Below are positions 17,281 to 26,648 of a DNA stretch of 64,000 nucleotides, piece by piece. The notes under the pieces are model-generated. The model was given only the letters and a program-made list of their open reading frames with translations. It was not told the DNA's origin and did not search any database. The DNA comes from JANQPC01 sp039208375. GTDB taxonomy: Bacteria > Pseudomonadota > Alphaproteobacteria > Rhodobacterales > Rhodobacteraceae. The position numbers and the translations under genes are program-made. Where the stretch lies: assembly GCA_039208375.1 (NCBI GenBank), contig JBCCRC010000014.1, positions 1 to 64,000 of the forward strand, read 5' to 3'. Each line of letters starts with the position of its first letter. The stretch's first letter is position 1.

Positions 17281-17283
17281 TCC

Positions 17284-18732
17284 ATGGCCCTTCTCGAATT
17301 CGCGGGCCAGTTTCTGACCCTCAACGAAATCGCCGTTCTGGCGATGTTCCTTACCTTCATCTTCATGCTCTTTCGCGGCATCCCGGTGGCCTTTGCGTTG
17401 GTCGGCGTGAGCCTGATCTTCGCGCTGATCGCCGAGATCTTTCTCGATCCGTTCCGTGCAAGTTTCCGAGATGTGATCGAATTCGATCGCACCGGCATCG
17501 ACTATCAGCGCCTCGGCGCACTCGCCTCGCGGCTCTTTGGCAATATCGTGCAGAACCCGGTGCTTGTGGCGCTGCCGATGTTTATCTTCATGGGGCTGAT
17601 GCTCGATCAATCGGGCGTGGCCCAGCGCATGATGATCTCGATGCAGCGGCTGTTCGGTAGCCTCAGGGGCGGGCTTTCACTGACGGTGCTTCTGATCGGC
17701 ATCATCCTTGCGGCTTCAACAGGGGTGATCGGTGCCTCGGTCACGCTTCTCGGCGTGATGGCGTTGCCCGCGATGATGAAACAGAACTATTCCAAGCCCA
17801 TCGCGACCGGCACCATTGCCTCCGCAGGAACGCTCGGCATCTTGATCCCGCCCTCGATCATGCTCGTGATTATGTCCGACCAGCTTGCCATCTCGCTCGG
17901 CGATCTGTTCATGGGGGCGCTGTTTCCCGGGCTAATCCTGGGCGCACTCTACATCACCTTCATCATTCTTCTGGGTGTCTTCAGCCCCGCTTCGATGCCT
18001 GCGCCCGAAAGGGCCGAAGAGGTGGGTTGGGAGGCCGTGCGCGATGTGCTTCTCGCTGTGGTGCCGCCGCTCTTCCTGATCCTCCTGGTGCTGGGTTCGA
18101 TCTTTGCCGGCTTTGCAACGCCAACGGAGGCTTCCGGCCTCGGAGCACTTGGCGCCACAATCCTCGCGGCGATGAACCGCAAGCTTACCTACAAGGTGCT
18201 CAAAGAGGTAAGCCGGTCGACCCTGAACACCACGGGTTACATCGTCGGCATCTTCCTCGCAGCCAACTTCTTCGCCTTCGTGCTTCGCCGGTACGGAGGA
18301 GATGAGATCGTGGAAACCCTTGTACTGGCCGCCTTCGACGACCCCTACATGACGGTGCTGTTCATCCTTTTCATTGTCTTCCTGCTGGGCTTCCTGCTCG
18401 ATTGGATCGAGATCACGATCATCATCATGCCGCTGATGTTGCCAATCATCATCGGGCTCAATCTTGATATCCCCGGCTTCGATCAGGTGCGCGATCCCTC
18501 CGTGGTGTGGTTTGCGATCCTTGTTGCGGTGACGTTGCAAACCTCGTTCTTAACGCCACCGGTGGGCTTTGCGCTCTTCTACCTCAAAGGGGTGTGCCCG
18601 CCTGGCGTGAATCTCGGCCATATCTACCGCGGGATCATCCCGTTCGTGATCCTGCAGATTATCGGGCTCTTCATTGTGTTTGAGTTTCCGGCATTAACAA
18701 CCTGGCTGCCATCGGTGGCCTACGGGGATTGA
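17284..18732 (+). CDS. dctM: TRAP transporter large permease subunit DctM
   Basis: A 482-residue inner-membrane protein with more than ten hydrophobic segments. Family motifs include FIFMGLMLDQSGVAQRMM, ASTGVIGASVTLLGVMALPAM and GFLLDWIEITIIIMPLMLPI. It starts 3 bases after the dctQ stop. It forms the transport channel of the TRAP system for an organic acid. Confidence 0.93.
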   Translation: MALLEFAGQFLTLNEIAVLAMFLTFIFMLFRGIPVAFALVGVSLIFALIAEIFLDPFRASFRDVIEFDRTGIDYQRLGALASRLFGNIVQNPVLVALPMFIFMGLMLDQSGVAQRMMISMQRLFGSLRGGLSLTVLLIGIILAASTGVIGASVTLLGVMALPAMMKQNYSKPIATGTIASAGTLGILIPPSIMLVIMSDQLAISLGDLFMGALFPGLILGALYITFIILLGVFSPASMPAPERAEEVGWEAVRDVLLAVVPPLFLILLVLGSIFAGFATPTEASGLGALGATILAAMNRKLTYKVLKEVSRSTLNTTGYIVGIFLAANFFAFVLRRYGGDEIVETLVLAAFDDPYMTVLFILFIVFLLGFLLDWIEITIIIMPLMLPIIIGLNLDIPGFDQVRDPSVVWFAILVAVTLQTSFLTPPVGFALFYLKGVCPPGVNLGHIYRGIIPFVILQIIGLFIVFEFPALTTWLPSVAYGD

Positions 18733-18740
18733 GCACAGAG

Positions 18741-18761
18741 CGAGGGGCTGTTTGCCCCTCG
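18741..18761 (+). terminator. Terminator of the TRAP operon
   Basis: A perfect 8-bp stem CGAGGGGC / GCCCCTCG with loop TGTTT starts 9 bases after the dctM stop. The T-run is not directly adjacent (TTTT comes about 15 bases later), so it may be a weak or Rho-assisted terminator. Confidence 0.65.
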
Positions 18762-18836
18762 GGCGCCCAGAAAGCGTTTTTGAAGGCCGTCCGGCCGTTG
18801 TGCCCCGCACCCACCCCTTGATATGCCCCTCGGGGC

Positions 18837-19826
18837 ATGGCCGGGCGCGATTTCAATATCATGGTGGTGGGGCAGCGCGGCCGGCTGGCCTATGAAGCTG
18901 TGCTTTTCGCCGCAAGCCTGCGTGCAAAAGATCCGGGCTTTTCAGGGCGTCTGATCGTGGCAGAACCGCAGCCGGGGCCACTTTGGAGCTTTGATCCACG
19001 GATCGCGAACGTGGACGTGCGCACCGCCCTTGCCGATCTGGGCGCAGAGATCGTGCCGTTCGAAAGTCGCGTTTTCGGCGGGGCTTACCCCCACGGCAAT
19101 AAGGCGGAAGGGCTGGCAACGCTGCCCGCCGGCACCCCGTTTGTGTTCTTTGACACCGACACGCTAATCCTCGGCCCCGTCAGCGCGTTGCCCTTCGACT
19201 TCATGCGCCCGTCAGCCTCGATGGCGCGCAGCAATACCTGGCCGAAGATCGAACTCTACGGCCCCGGCTATTCCGCCATCTGGGGCGCGCTCTATGCCAA
19301 GTTCGGGCTTGATTTCGAAAGCTCGCTTGACCGCAGCCATCCCGACGAGTTCTGGCAACGCTACCTTTACTTCAATGCCGGCTGGTTCTTTGGCCAGTGC
19401 CCGAGGACCTTCGGAACGCGGATGGTTGAAACAATGGCGGCGATCCGCGCCGCGCCGCCGCCAGAGCTTGTTTGCCAGTCGCTTGACCCATGGCTTGACC
19501 AGGTTGCGTTGCCGCTGGTGATCCATGGTCTGGGCGGTGGGCGGCCCGGCCCGGAGGTTGCCAGCCTCGATGGCGCGGTGTCACACCATTGGCGGGTGAT
19601 GGCCCTCTTCTACGCGCAGGCGCCCGCTTCTGCGCTTGAGGCACTCGAAGAGATCGCTGCCCCAAACCGGATAAAAAAAGTGCTCAAGCAGTATGAGCCC
19701 TTCAAGCGCATGATCTATCAGGGCCGCGGGCACAAGGCGCGCGCGCTTTTTGCCGAGACCGGACTGCCCCGGAAGGAACAGGCGATACGCAACCGCCTGA
19801 AGGCCGCGAAGCTCTGGATGCGCTGA
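18837..19826 (+). CDS. Hypothetical glycosyltransferase-like protein with DXD motif
   Basis: A 329-residue soluble protein starting at ATG 18837. It has a GT-A-like layout: a Rossmann-type start (NIMVVGQRGRLAYEA), then PFVFFDTDTLILG (Asp106-x-Asp108) and the C-terminal LDPWLDQVALPLVIHGLGG block. Similar proteins occur in Roseobacters, usually without a named function. It lies after the TRAP operon and near the glycan cassette at 12.6-15.1 kb, so a role in cell-surface sugars is plausible but unproven. Confidence 0.6.
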   Translation: MAGRDFNIMVVGQRGRLAYEAVLFAASLRAKDPGFSGRLIVAEPQPGPLWSFDPRIANVDVRTALADLGAEIVPFESRVFGGAYPHGNKAEGLATLPAGTPFVFFDTDTLILGPVSALPFDFMRPSASMARSNTWPKIELYGPGYSAIWGALYAKFGLDFESSLDRSHPDEFWQRYLYFNAGWFFGQCPRTFGTRMVETMAAIRAAPPPELVCQSLDPWLDQVALPLVIHGLGGGRPGPEVASLDGAVSHHWRVMALFYAQAPASALEALEEIAAPNRIKKVLKQYEPFKRMIYQGRGHKARALFAETGLPRKEQAIRNRLKAAKLWMR

Positions 19827-19907
19827 GGCGCGATTGAATGCCGCCGGTCCGCCCGGCATGATAGCGCGCGAGTCGCGCCAAACGCGGCCGAACACGAGGG
19901 AACCGAG

Positions 19908-20798
19908 ATGGACGCCGAACGCCAAGACACCCCGCACGAGGTGATAGACCTCATTGCCGAGAGCCTGATGCCCGGTCGCCGCGATGTACTGCGCCGGATC
20001 TTCAATGCGCATGGCGCCCGGGCGCCGCTGATTATCTGGACGCCCGTTGTGGAAGAACTGCAAAGCCCGCTTATGCGCCGCTTTGCCGAAGTTTGCCGGA
20101 GTTTCGCAGATGAAAGCGGGCAGGTGCGGGATGATACCTTCTCGCTTGAGGCGCTGGGCCCGATTGCGGCCTGGATGATGATCGTTGAGCCCGAGGGCGA
20201 TGAGTTTCGCTATACCCACTATGGCGCAGGGATCGCCGAACACTACGGGCGGGACATGACTGGCGAAACCACACACAGTTTCTCCACGCATATCGGCCAG
20301 TTCTTCAAGGCGCTCTACCGCGCAGCGGCAGAGCGGCGCGAATGGGTACTGTCTGAGCATGAACCGCCTGCGAGGATCTTCGTGCGCTCATGGCGCCGCT
20401 TAATCGTTCCGCTGATGGATGCTGATGGCGAAACTGTCTTGCGCTTTGCAGTGGCCAACTTCCCTGAAAACGAACTGCGCGCGGGGCTCGAACTGATCAC
20501 TGACCCCGTCTTCGTTTTGGCCGAAGACCACCGGGTGCAATACGCCAACCGCGCAGCGCAACGGATGTTCGGCTTCGACACGATGCAGGCCCACGATGCT
20601 GAATTGACCAAGCTGTGTGGCGTGGAGGTAGACACGCCCGCGAGCCCGGAGGACATGCTGAGCCAAGGGCGGGTCGATGACAGTTTGCGGCTTAGCCTCA
20701 GAGGCGGGATTGCAGAGCGTCTCGTCGTGACGGTGAGTGCCGCCGAACACCGGGGCACGGCCTTTTATGTGGTGGTGATGCGCCAGATCGGCGCCTGA
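19908..20798 (+). CDS. PAS-domain protein
   Basis: A 296-residue protein without a signal peptide. The C-terminal part (about residues 185-290) has a PAS fold signature (LITDPVFVLAEDHRVQYANRAAQRMFGFD). The N-terminal half looks like a PAS-derived region (residues 60-170, WMMIVEPEGDEFRYTHYGAGI), as in the Rhodobacterales proteins with a PAS-like sensor but no output domain. No kinase, GGDEF or HTH domain is attached. It could bind a small ligand or cofactor and signal through a partner. Confidence 0.65.
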   Translation: MDAERQDTPHEVIDLIAESLMPGRRDVLRRIFNAHGARAPLIIWTPVVEELQSPLMRRFAEVCRSFADESGQVRDDTFSLEALGPIAAWMMIVEPEGDEFRYTHYGAGIAEHYGRDMTGETTHSFSTHIGQFFKALYRAAAERREWVLSEHEPPARIFVRSWRRLIVPLMDADGETVLRFAVANFPENELRAGLELITDPVFVLAEDHRVQYANRAAQRMFGFDTMQAHDAELTKLCGVEVDTPASPEDMLSQGRVDDSLRLSLRGGIAERLVVTVSAAEHRGTAFYVVVMRQIGA

Positions 20799-20829
20799 CC
20801 GACGCCTAACAAAAAGTAGGGAGAGAGAG

Positions 20830-22128
20830 ATGTCAGACAAACCGCAGGGGTTCGATACCCTCCAGGTGCATGCGGGCACGAGCCCCGATGCCGCAACAGG
20901 CGCACGCCAAGTGCCGATATACCAAAGCACGGCATTCGTGTTCCGCGATGCCGATCACGCCGCCGCGCTCTTCAACCTGCAAGAGGTGGGATACATCTAT
21001 TCGCGCCTCACCAACCCCACAGTGGCCGCGCTGGCCGACAGGATCACGGCGCTTGAGGGCGGCGCCGGCGGCATCTGCTGTTCCTCCGGACACGCCGCGC
21101 AGATCATGGCGCTCTTTCCGCTGATGGAGCCGGGGCGCAATATCGTGGCATCTACCAAACTATACGGCGGCACCGTACAGCAATTTACAAACACAATCCG
21201 CAAATTCGGCTGGTCCTGCAAATTTGTAGATTTCGATGATCTCGATGCGCTGAAATCAGCGATTGATGACGATACCCGCGCGGTATTCTGCGAGTCGATC
21301 GCCAACCCCGGCGGTTACGTAACCGACCTGCCCGCCGTTGCCGCAGTGGCGGATGCCGGCGGTGTACCGCTGATCGTGGATAACACGTCGGCTACGCCGT
21401 ATCTATGCCGCCCGATCGAGCATGGGGCGACGCTCGTAGTGCACTCGACCACCAAATACCTTACGGGCAACGGCACCGTGACCGGGGGCGCGGTCATTGA
21501 TAGCGGTACATTCGATTGGTCGGCATCGGACAAGTTTCCTTCGCTTAGTGCCGAAGAGCCTGCCTATCACGGGCTGAAGTTCCACGAGGCGCTGGGGCCG
21601 ATGGCCTTTACCTTCCATTCAATCGCCGTGGGCCTGCGCGATCTGGGGATGACGATGAACCCCCAGGGCGCGCACTACACGCTGATGGGTATCGAAACGC
21701 TCAGCCTGCGGATGCGCAAGCATGTGGAAAACGCCGTGAAGGTCGCCAATTGGCTGGAAGCAGATCCGCGGATCGAGAAAGTCACCTATGCGGGCCTTTC
21801 AAGCTCTCCGTACTTCGAGCGCGCCAAGCGCGTCTGCCCTGAGGGTGCGGGGGCTCTCTTCACCTTTGCCGTGAAGGGTGGGTATGATGCCTGCGTTAAG
21901 CTTGTTGATAACGTGGAGCTTTTCAGCCACGTGGCCAATTTGGGCGATGCGCGTTCGCTGATCATCCATTCGGCCTCCACCACCCATCGCCAACTCACAG
22001 ATGCGCAGCGCGCCGCAGCGGGGGCGGAGCCGAATGTGGTGCGCGTGTCCATCGGGATTGAGGAGGCCGACGATATTATTGCCGACCTCGACCAGGCGCT
22101 GACAAAGGCAGCGATCCGCGCGGCCTAG
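20830..22128 (+). CDS. metY: O-acetylhomoserine sulfhydrylase (aminocarboxypropyltransferase)
   Basis: A 432-residue PLP enzyme of the Cys/Met metabolism family, starting at ATG 20830 after GGGAGAGAGAG. PLP landmarks are Asp184 (LIVDNTSATP) and the Schiff-base Lys209 in HSTTKYLTGNG, with the family start GFDTLQVHAG. It uses O-acetylhomoserine and sulfide to make homocysteine, a step in methionine synthesis. No SAM riboswitch fits into the 31-base gap before it. Its length fits MetY better than cystathionine gamma-synthase. Confidence 0.92.
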   Translation: MSDKPQGFDTLQVHAGTSPDAATGARQVPIYQSTAFVFRDADHAAALFNLQEVGYIYSRLTNPTVAALADRITALEGGAGGICCSSGHAAQIMALFPLMEPGRNIVASTKLYGGTVQQFTNTIRKFGWSCKFVDFDDLDALKSAIDDDTRAVFCESIANPGGYVTDLPAVAAVADAGGVPLIVDNTSATPYLCRPIEHGATLVVHSTTKYLTGNGTVTGGAVIDSGTFDWSASDKFPSLSAEEPAYHGLKFHEALGPMAFTFHSIAVGLRDLGMTMNPQGAHYTLMGIETLSLRMRKHVENAVKVANWLEADPRIEKVTYAGLSSSPYFERAKRVCPEGAGALFTFAVKGGYDACVKLVDNVELFSHVANLGDARSLIIHSASTTHRQLTDAQRAAAGAEPNVVRVSIGIEEADDIIADLDQALTKAAIRAA

Positions 22129-22817
22129 TCACCTATGGCGTAAACGATGGTGACCCGGGCGCGCATGGAAAGCTCGCCCGGGGCCACTGGTACGCCGGCG
22201 TCGCGCGAAAGCGCCATTTCTGCGCGCGCAATTGGCACGGGCGCAGCACTGCCCCCTTCACTTATCGACTGGATCGCGCCCAGAGTGAGGCCCGCGGCCT
22301 CCGCATAGAGCCTGGCCTTCCGGCTGGCGTCGGCCACGGCATCAGCCCGCGCAGCATCTTCTGCTGCTTGCGGATCCTGCAATGCAAAGCTCAGCCCCTC
22401 GAAGCGGTTCGCCCCTTCCCGCGTGACGGCATCGAGAAGCGCGCCCAGGTTTTCGAGATCGCGCGCGCGCACCGTCACGCGGTTTTCCGCGATGAAGCCG
22501 GCGATCCGCGCGGCCTCATTGGGGCGGTTTTCCCAGCGCGGGTAAACGTTGAACCCCGAGGTCTGAACATCGCGCTCGGCAACGCCGGCCTGTGCGATCT
22601 CGGCCAAAATGTCGGCCATGGCGCGGGAGTTGGCACGCGTGGCCTCCCGCGCCGTGGGCCCCTCGCTCAGCACGCCCAAAGTGATAAGCGCCATGTCAGG
22701 CGCTGCCTCCGCCTCGCCCTCGCCAGTTACGGTGATCGTGCGCGTCACCTCCGCCGAAACGGGCGCTGCAAGCGCCAGAAGGAGGATTCCCGTCACGATA
22801 AAATGGGTGCGTCTCAT
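22125..22817 (-). CDS. Exported SIMPL-domain (DUF541) protein
   Basis: A 230-residue protein with a signal peptide (FIVTGILLLALAAPVSAE). The mature part shows the SIMPL family features: VTGEGEAEAAPDMALITLGV at the start and a repeat-like core (SGFNVYPRWENR...IAGFIAENRVTVRARD). Proteins of this family are periplasmic or outer-membrane and mostly of unknown function. It is convergent with metY, sharing 4 bases of stop region. Confidence 0.85.
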   Translation of the reverse strand: MRRTHFIVTGILLLALAAPVSAEVTRTITVTGEGEAEAAPDMALITLGVLSEGPTAREATRANSRAMADILAEIAQAGVAERDVQTSGFNVYPRWENRPNEAARIAGFIAENRVTVRARDLENLGALLDAVTREGANRFEGLSFALQDPQAAEDAARADAVADASRKARLYAEAAGLTLGAIQSISEGGSAAPVPIARAEMALSRDAGVPVAPGELSMRARVTIVYAIGD

Positions 22818-22969
22818 AGGCTCTGCTCCTAGTGCCGTTTTTCGCCAGTTTGCCCCCTTTCGCGAGGGGCGTCACCTTTTCAGACGCGATAGGTTGGGTT
22901 ACTCTTGGAAGGTGCCGCAACGGATGGGGGATGCGGCGCGCCAGCCCGTTGTGCAGTGCAGGTTGCCTG

Positions 22970-24934
22970 ATGCCCGATTTTGCCCTTGATCTCGCCACTG
23001 ACGGGATCCGCCTTCTCGCCCGGGAGGGCGGGGGATGGGTGCCGATGGGCCGGGTTGCACTCGATGATCCTGACATGGGTGATCACATGCGCGCGCTCCG
23101 CGATGCGGCGGCGCACAGGGCGGGTGAGACATTTGAAACCGCCGTCATCATCCCAGGGAGCGAAATCCTCTACACCACGCTGGACGCACCAGAAGACGCC
23201 GAAGATATCACCGATGAAACGGTGGCGGATCTTTTGGACGGGCTCACGCCGTGCCCTGTGGAAGAGATGATGTTCGATTGGCGGCGCGAAGGCGATGTGA
23301 TCCGCGTCGCTGCGGTGGATTCCAACACATTGGCCGAGGCCGAGGCCTTCGCCATCCAGTTCGCTCTGAACCCGGTGGGTTTCACCTCGCGGCCTGAGGA
23401 AGACGAGTTTCCCGCCGCGCCCGATTTTGGCCCCAGCGCCGCCCTGCGCGACCGCGACACACCTACGCCCCAGCAAGAAGTGGCGCCCCGCCCCGAAAGC
23501 GCGCCTACCCCGCGCGCGGCACGGTCCGCCACCCCGGAAACGTGGCGCGAATGGCGCGGGCCGGCGCTGACGGCAGCGGCAGTCCTGGCCTTTGCCGCAG
23601 TGCTAATCTGGGCTGCGTTCGCGCTGGTTGCCCCTGACGATCCAGTGCCCTCGGGCGAAGTCGCTCCGCCACCCGTCGCCGAAGGCCCTGCGGAAGCGCC
23701 GGAAGAGGAGGCCGCGCTACAACCGGTCGAGCCGGCGGCGCAGCCCCTGCCCCCGGCTCCACAGACGCCGCGCGCCGCCCCTGGGCCGCAGGTTGTTGCC
23801 GCGCCGCTCCCGACCGAGTCGGCCATCCCTGCGGGCGCGCCTGCGCCGCGGTCGGCCCCGCGCCAAGCCATCGTCTCGGAAGTTGATCCCGTTGAGGTAG
23901 CCTTGCGCCGCGAGGCTGCAGGCTTCGCGCCGCAGGCTAGTGCGTTTTCACCAGAGCGCGAATTGCCGCCGCCGATTGATTTTGCAGAAATCTCTGCTGC
24001 GGAGATCTGGCAAACACCGCCACCCAGGGTGCGTGCCCCCGCCGCCCAAGGCAGCGAAGAAATCTACATTGCCTCGATTGACCGTGCGGTCCGGGTCAAC
24101 GACGCATTTGCGCTCACGCCCGTGTCGCTCGAACCGACGCTGCAAACACGCCCCTCAGCTCTGCCTGCCCCGGGCCAGGTGTTCGATCTTGATGAACGCG
24201 GGCTTGTGCGGGCCACGCCCGATGGCGCGCTGTCGCCAAATGGGATCATCGTCTTCGCCGGGCAGCCGCCGCTAGTGCCGCCAAACCGGCCAGATACCGC
24301 TGCGCCCGATACCGCAGATGCGATTGCAGAGGCGCTGGCGGGCCCACGCCCCGCCGCCCGACCCGATGATCTCATCGAACAGGCGGAGCGGCTCCAGCTG
24401 GGCGGGCGCACACGGGAAGAGCTTGCCGCGCTTACGCCCTCAGACAGGCCGCAGTCGGCGCAGGAGGCCGCGCTCATCGGGGCGCCAACGTCGCCAAGCG
24501 AACAAGCCATAGAGGCCTCGCCGACACCCAACCTGCGCCCGGGCGATTTTGCGGCCAGGGTTGCGGCGATCCGCACGCGAGAGGCCGAAACACGGCAGGC
24601 GGCCGCCGCCGCGGCCGAAGCTGCCGCAGAGGCTGCAGCCGAACCACAAGCCGTGGCCACCGTCGCACCCGCACAGCCGCAGATTCCAAGCTCAGCCTCC
24701 GTGGCCCGCCAAGCCACGCTGGAGGATGCGATCAACCTGCGGCGTTTGAACCTGATCGGCGTTTATGGGTCAGACACAGACAGACGCGCGCTGATCCGCC
24801 TGCCCTCGGGCCGGTTCGTGAAGGTGAAGGTGGGCGATCGGGTAGATGGCGGCCAGGTGGCCGCCATCGGCGATGGGCAACTCAGCTACGTAAAAGGCGG
24901 GCGCAATCACACGCTGACGGTGCCGAGCGGCTGA
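22970..24934 (+). CDS. Membrane protein fusing a GspL/PilM-like cytoplasmic domain to a GspC/PilP-like periplasmic domain
   Basis: A 654-residue protein, start ATG 22970. The N-terminal 140 residues look like the actin-like cytoplasmic domain of GspL/PilM (FALDLATDGIRLLAREGGGW, VIIPGSEILYTTLDAP, DLLDGLTPCPVEEMMFDW, VAAVDSNTLAEAEAFA). A single membrane segment follows (about residues 198-221), then a very long Pro/Ala-rich periplasmic stalk, and a final 65 residues resembling the GspC/PilP HR domain (LNLIGVYGSDTDRRALIRLPSGRFVKVKVGDRVDGGQVAAI). No other secretion or pilus genes are nearby. Such proteins in Roseobacters carry misleading names such as translation initiation factor 2; this is not one. 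Confidence 0.6.
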   Translation: MPDFALDLATDGIRLLAREGGGWVPMGRVALDDPDMGDHMRALRDAAAHRAGETFETAVIIPGSEILYTTLDAPEDAEDITDETVADLLDGLTPCPVEEMMFDWRREGDVIRVAAVDSNTLAEAEAFAIQFALNPVGFTSRPEEDEFPAAPDFGPSAALRDRDTPTPQQEVAPRPESAPTPRAARSATPETWREWRGPALTAAAVLAFAAVLIWAAFALVAPDDPVPSGEVAPPPVAEGPAEAPEEEAALQPVEPAAQPLPPAPQTPRAAPGPQVVAAPLPTESAIPAGAPAPRSAPRQAIVSEVDPVEVALRREAAGFAPQASAFSPERELPPPIDFAEISAAEIWQTPPPRVRAPAAQGSEEIYIASIDRAVRVNDAFALTPVSLEPTLQTRPSALPAPGQVFDLDERGLVRATPDGALSPNGIIVFAGQPPLVPPNRPDTAAPDTADAIAEALAGPRPAARPDDLIEQAERLQLGGRTREELAALTPSDRPQSAQEAALIGAPTSPSEQAIEASPTPNLRPGDFAARVAAIRTREAETRQAAAAAAEAAAEAAAEPQAVATVAPAQPQIPSSASVARQATLEDAINLRRLNLIGVYGSDTDRRALIRLPSGRFVKVKVGDRVDGGQVAAIGDGQLSYVKGGRNHTLTVPSG

Positions 24935-24936
24935 CG

Positions 24937-26040
24937 TTACTCGGCGGCAGTATCGTTCAGCACGCCGCGCGCGATCTGATCGGCCTCGATGGATTCGAAG
25001 AGCGCCTTGAAGTTTCCCTCGCCAAATCCGTCATCACCCTTGCGCTGGATGAACTCGAAGAAGATCGGCCCGATCACAGTTTTGGAGAAGATCTGCAACA
25101 GGATCCGCGTCTCGCCACCATCGACGACGCCTTCGCCATCGATCAGAATCCCGTGGCGCATCATTCGATCAATCGGTTCTTCGTGGCCCTGAACCCGTTC
25201 TTTCGATTGTGCGTAATAGGTCTCCGGCGGCTTCGGCATGAAGCGGATGCCGCGTTCGGCGATCTCATCGGTGGCGGCGTAGATGTCCTTTGCGCCCACC
25301 GCGATATGCTGGATGCCCTCGCCGTTATAGCGCTTGAGATATTCCACGATCTGCCCCGTTTCGCCCCTATCCTCGTTGATCGGGATGCGAATGCGGCCGC
25401 AGGGTGAAGTCAGCGCCCGGCTGAAAAGGCCGGTGAACTTGCCTTCGATATCGAAGAACCGGATTTCCTTGAAGTTGAAGAGATCGCCGTAGAACGCGAA
25501 CCACACGTCCATATTTCCCTTGTGCACGTTGTGGGTGAGGTGATCGAGGTAGTAGAAGCCAACGCCCTCGGGATGGGCGCTTGAGATCCAATCGAATTCG
25601 TCGTTATAGGGGTTCGCCTCGTAGTACTTGTCGATGAAGTAGATCAGGCTCCCGCCGATGCCGACGATGGCGGGCACATCCATCGTTTTACCGGGGCCCT
25701 CATAGGGCTTTGCGCCCATCGAGACGGCGTGGTTGAAGGCATGATCGGCGTCCACGACGCGCCAAGCCATCGCAGGTGCGCAAGGCCCGTGTTCTTCCAC
25801 AAATTTACGCGCATGGCTGCCCGGTTCATCGTTTAAAACATAGGTGATGTCACCCTGCTGCCAAAGCTCGATGTTTTTCGTCTTGTGGGTGGCAGTGCGC
25901 GTGTAACCCATCTTACCGAACAGCTCGCGCAGCGTATCAGGCTCGGGATGGGCGAATTCGACGAATTCGAAACCATCCGTGCCAGCAGGGTTTTCAGCCG
26001 TAATCTCTGATTTCGGGGCATCGTGGGGGAAAGGGCCCAT
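24937..26040 (-). CDS. hppD: 4-hydroxyphenylpyruvate dioxygenase
   Basis: A 367-residue non-haem iron dioxygenase with the tandem vicinal-oxygen-chelate layout. The start at ATG 26040 (MGPFPHDAP) is chosen over an upstream extension. Recognisable blocks are GFEFVEFAHPEP at the start, DHLTHNV with an iron-binding His, QHIAVGAKDIYAATDEI with another, and LLQIFSKTVIGPIFFEFIQR with the third ligand Glu. It converts 4-hydroxyphenylpyruvate to homogentisate in tyrosine breakdown. It is divergent from an Lrp-type regulator with GCGCAT motifs in between. Confidence 0.93.
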   Translation of the reverse strand: MGPFPHDAPKSEITAENPAGTDGFEFVEFAHPEPDTLRELFGKMGYTRTATHKTKNIELWQQGDITYVLNDEPGSHARKFVEEHGPCAPAMAWRVVDADHAFNHAVSMGAKPYEGPGKTMDVPAIVGIGGSLIYFIDKYYEANPYNDEFDWISSAHPEGVGFYYLDHLTHNVHKGNMDVWFAFYGDLFNFKEIRFFDIEGKFTGLFSRALTSPCGRIRIPINEDRGETGQIVEYLKRYNGEGIQHIAVGAKDIYAATDEIAERGIRFMPKPPETYYAQSKERVQGHEEPIDRMMRHGILIDGEGVVDGGETRILLQIFSKTVIGPIFFEFIQRKGDDGFGEGNFKALFESIEADQIARGVLNDTAAE

Positions 26041-26080
26041 GTCGTTCTCCTGTATGCGCGCGGTCTTTTGGCAGAGTAAC

Positions 26081-26140
26081 GCGCATGAACTGCGCATTTC
26101 GCGCATTGATTAGTTCAAATTAAAGATTTCATGCGCAATT
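26081..26140. promoter_or_regulatory. Phased GCGCAT motifs between hppD and the Lrp-type gene
   Basis: GCGCAT occurs on the plus strand at 26081-26086, 26092-26097 and 26101-26106, about one helical turn apart, and its complement ATGCGC at 26131-26136 within ATGCGCAATT. This array fills much of the 137-base gap between the divergent genes. It fits the multi-site binding typical of Lrp/AsnC octamers. Confidence 0.45.
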
Positions 26141-26177
26141 ACCTCGTCAAATAGGCTAAACTGTGCGAGAATTACGC

Positions 26178-26636
26178 ATGCAGTTTGACGAAACTGACCT
26201 TCGCATGCTCACCGCCCTGCAACGCGATGCGCAACTCACGGCGCAAGAGCTTGGTGAAATCCTGCACCTGTCGCCAAGCCAGGCCGGCCGCCGCCGCCAG
26301 CGGCTCGAAGGCGCGGGAATCATAGAAGGCTATCGCGCACGGCTTTCGGCCAAGGCGCTCGGGCTCGCGATCCAGGCCTTTGTTCAAGTGCAGATGGCCA
26401 CTCACGCGCCCGAAAAGGTGCGTACCTTCACGCGCATCCTGTCCACCCGCCCCGAGATCACCAGTGCATGGACATTGACCGGTGAGGCCGACTATCTCCT
26501 CCGTGTCTATTGCGAAGATCTGCCGGCGCTGAATACTCTTCTGCACGAGATCCTGTTGCCACATCCCGCCGTCGCCCGTGTTCAGAGCCAGATCGTAATG
26601 GATCAGCTTAAGGCCGACGCGCCGTTGCCGACCTGA
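26178..26636 (+). CDS. Lrp/AsnC-family transcriptional regulator
   Basis: A 152-residue regulator, start ATG 26178. Residues 3-60 form the AsnC winged helix (DETDLRMLTALQRDAQLTAQELGEIL, SPSQAGRRRQRLEGAGIIEGYRARLS). The rest is the RAM ligand-binding domain (AFVQVQM, TSAWTLTGEADYLLRVYCEDL). It is divergent from hppD and is therefore likely to control it, perhaps in response to tyrosine or phenylalanine; the effector is inferred from neighbours only. Confidence 0.9.
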   Translation: MQFDETDLRMLTALQRDAQLTAQELGEILHLSPSQAGRRRQRLEGAGIIEGYRARLSAKALGLAIQAFVQVQMATHAPEKVRTFTRILSTRPEITSAWTLTGEADYLLRVYCEDLPALNTLLHEILLPHPAVARVQSQIVMDQLKADAPLPT

Positions 26637-26648
26637 AGGACAATCGCA

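Noticed and set aside
16696..17610. Minus-strand open frame of over 300 codons opposite dctQ/dctM
   Set aside because: It is rich in charged residues as expected for the shadow of membrane-protein codons, and no domain is recognisable.
20799..20829. SAM riboswitch before the O-acetylhomoserine sulfhydrylase gene
   Set aside because: Only 31 bases separate it from the upstream PAS gene, too few for any SAM aptamer.
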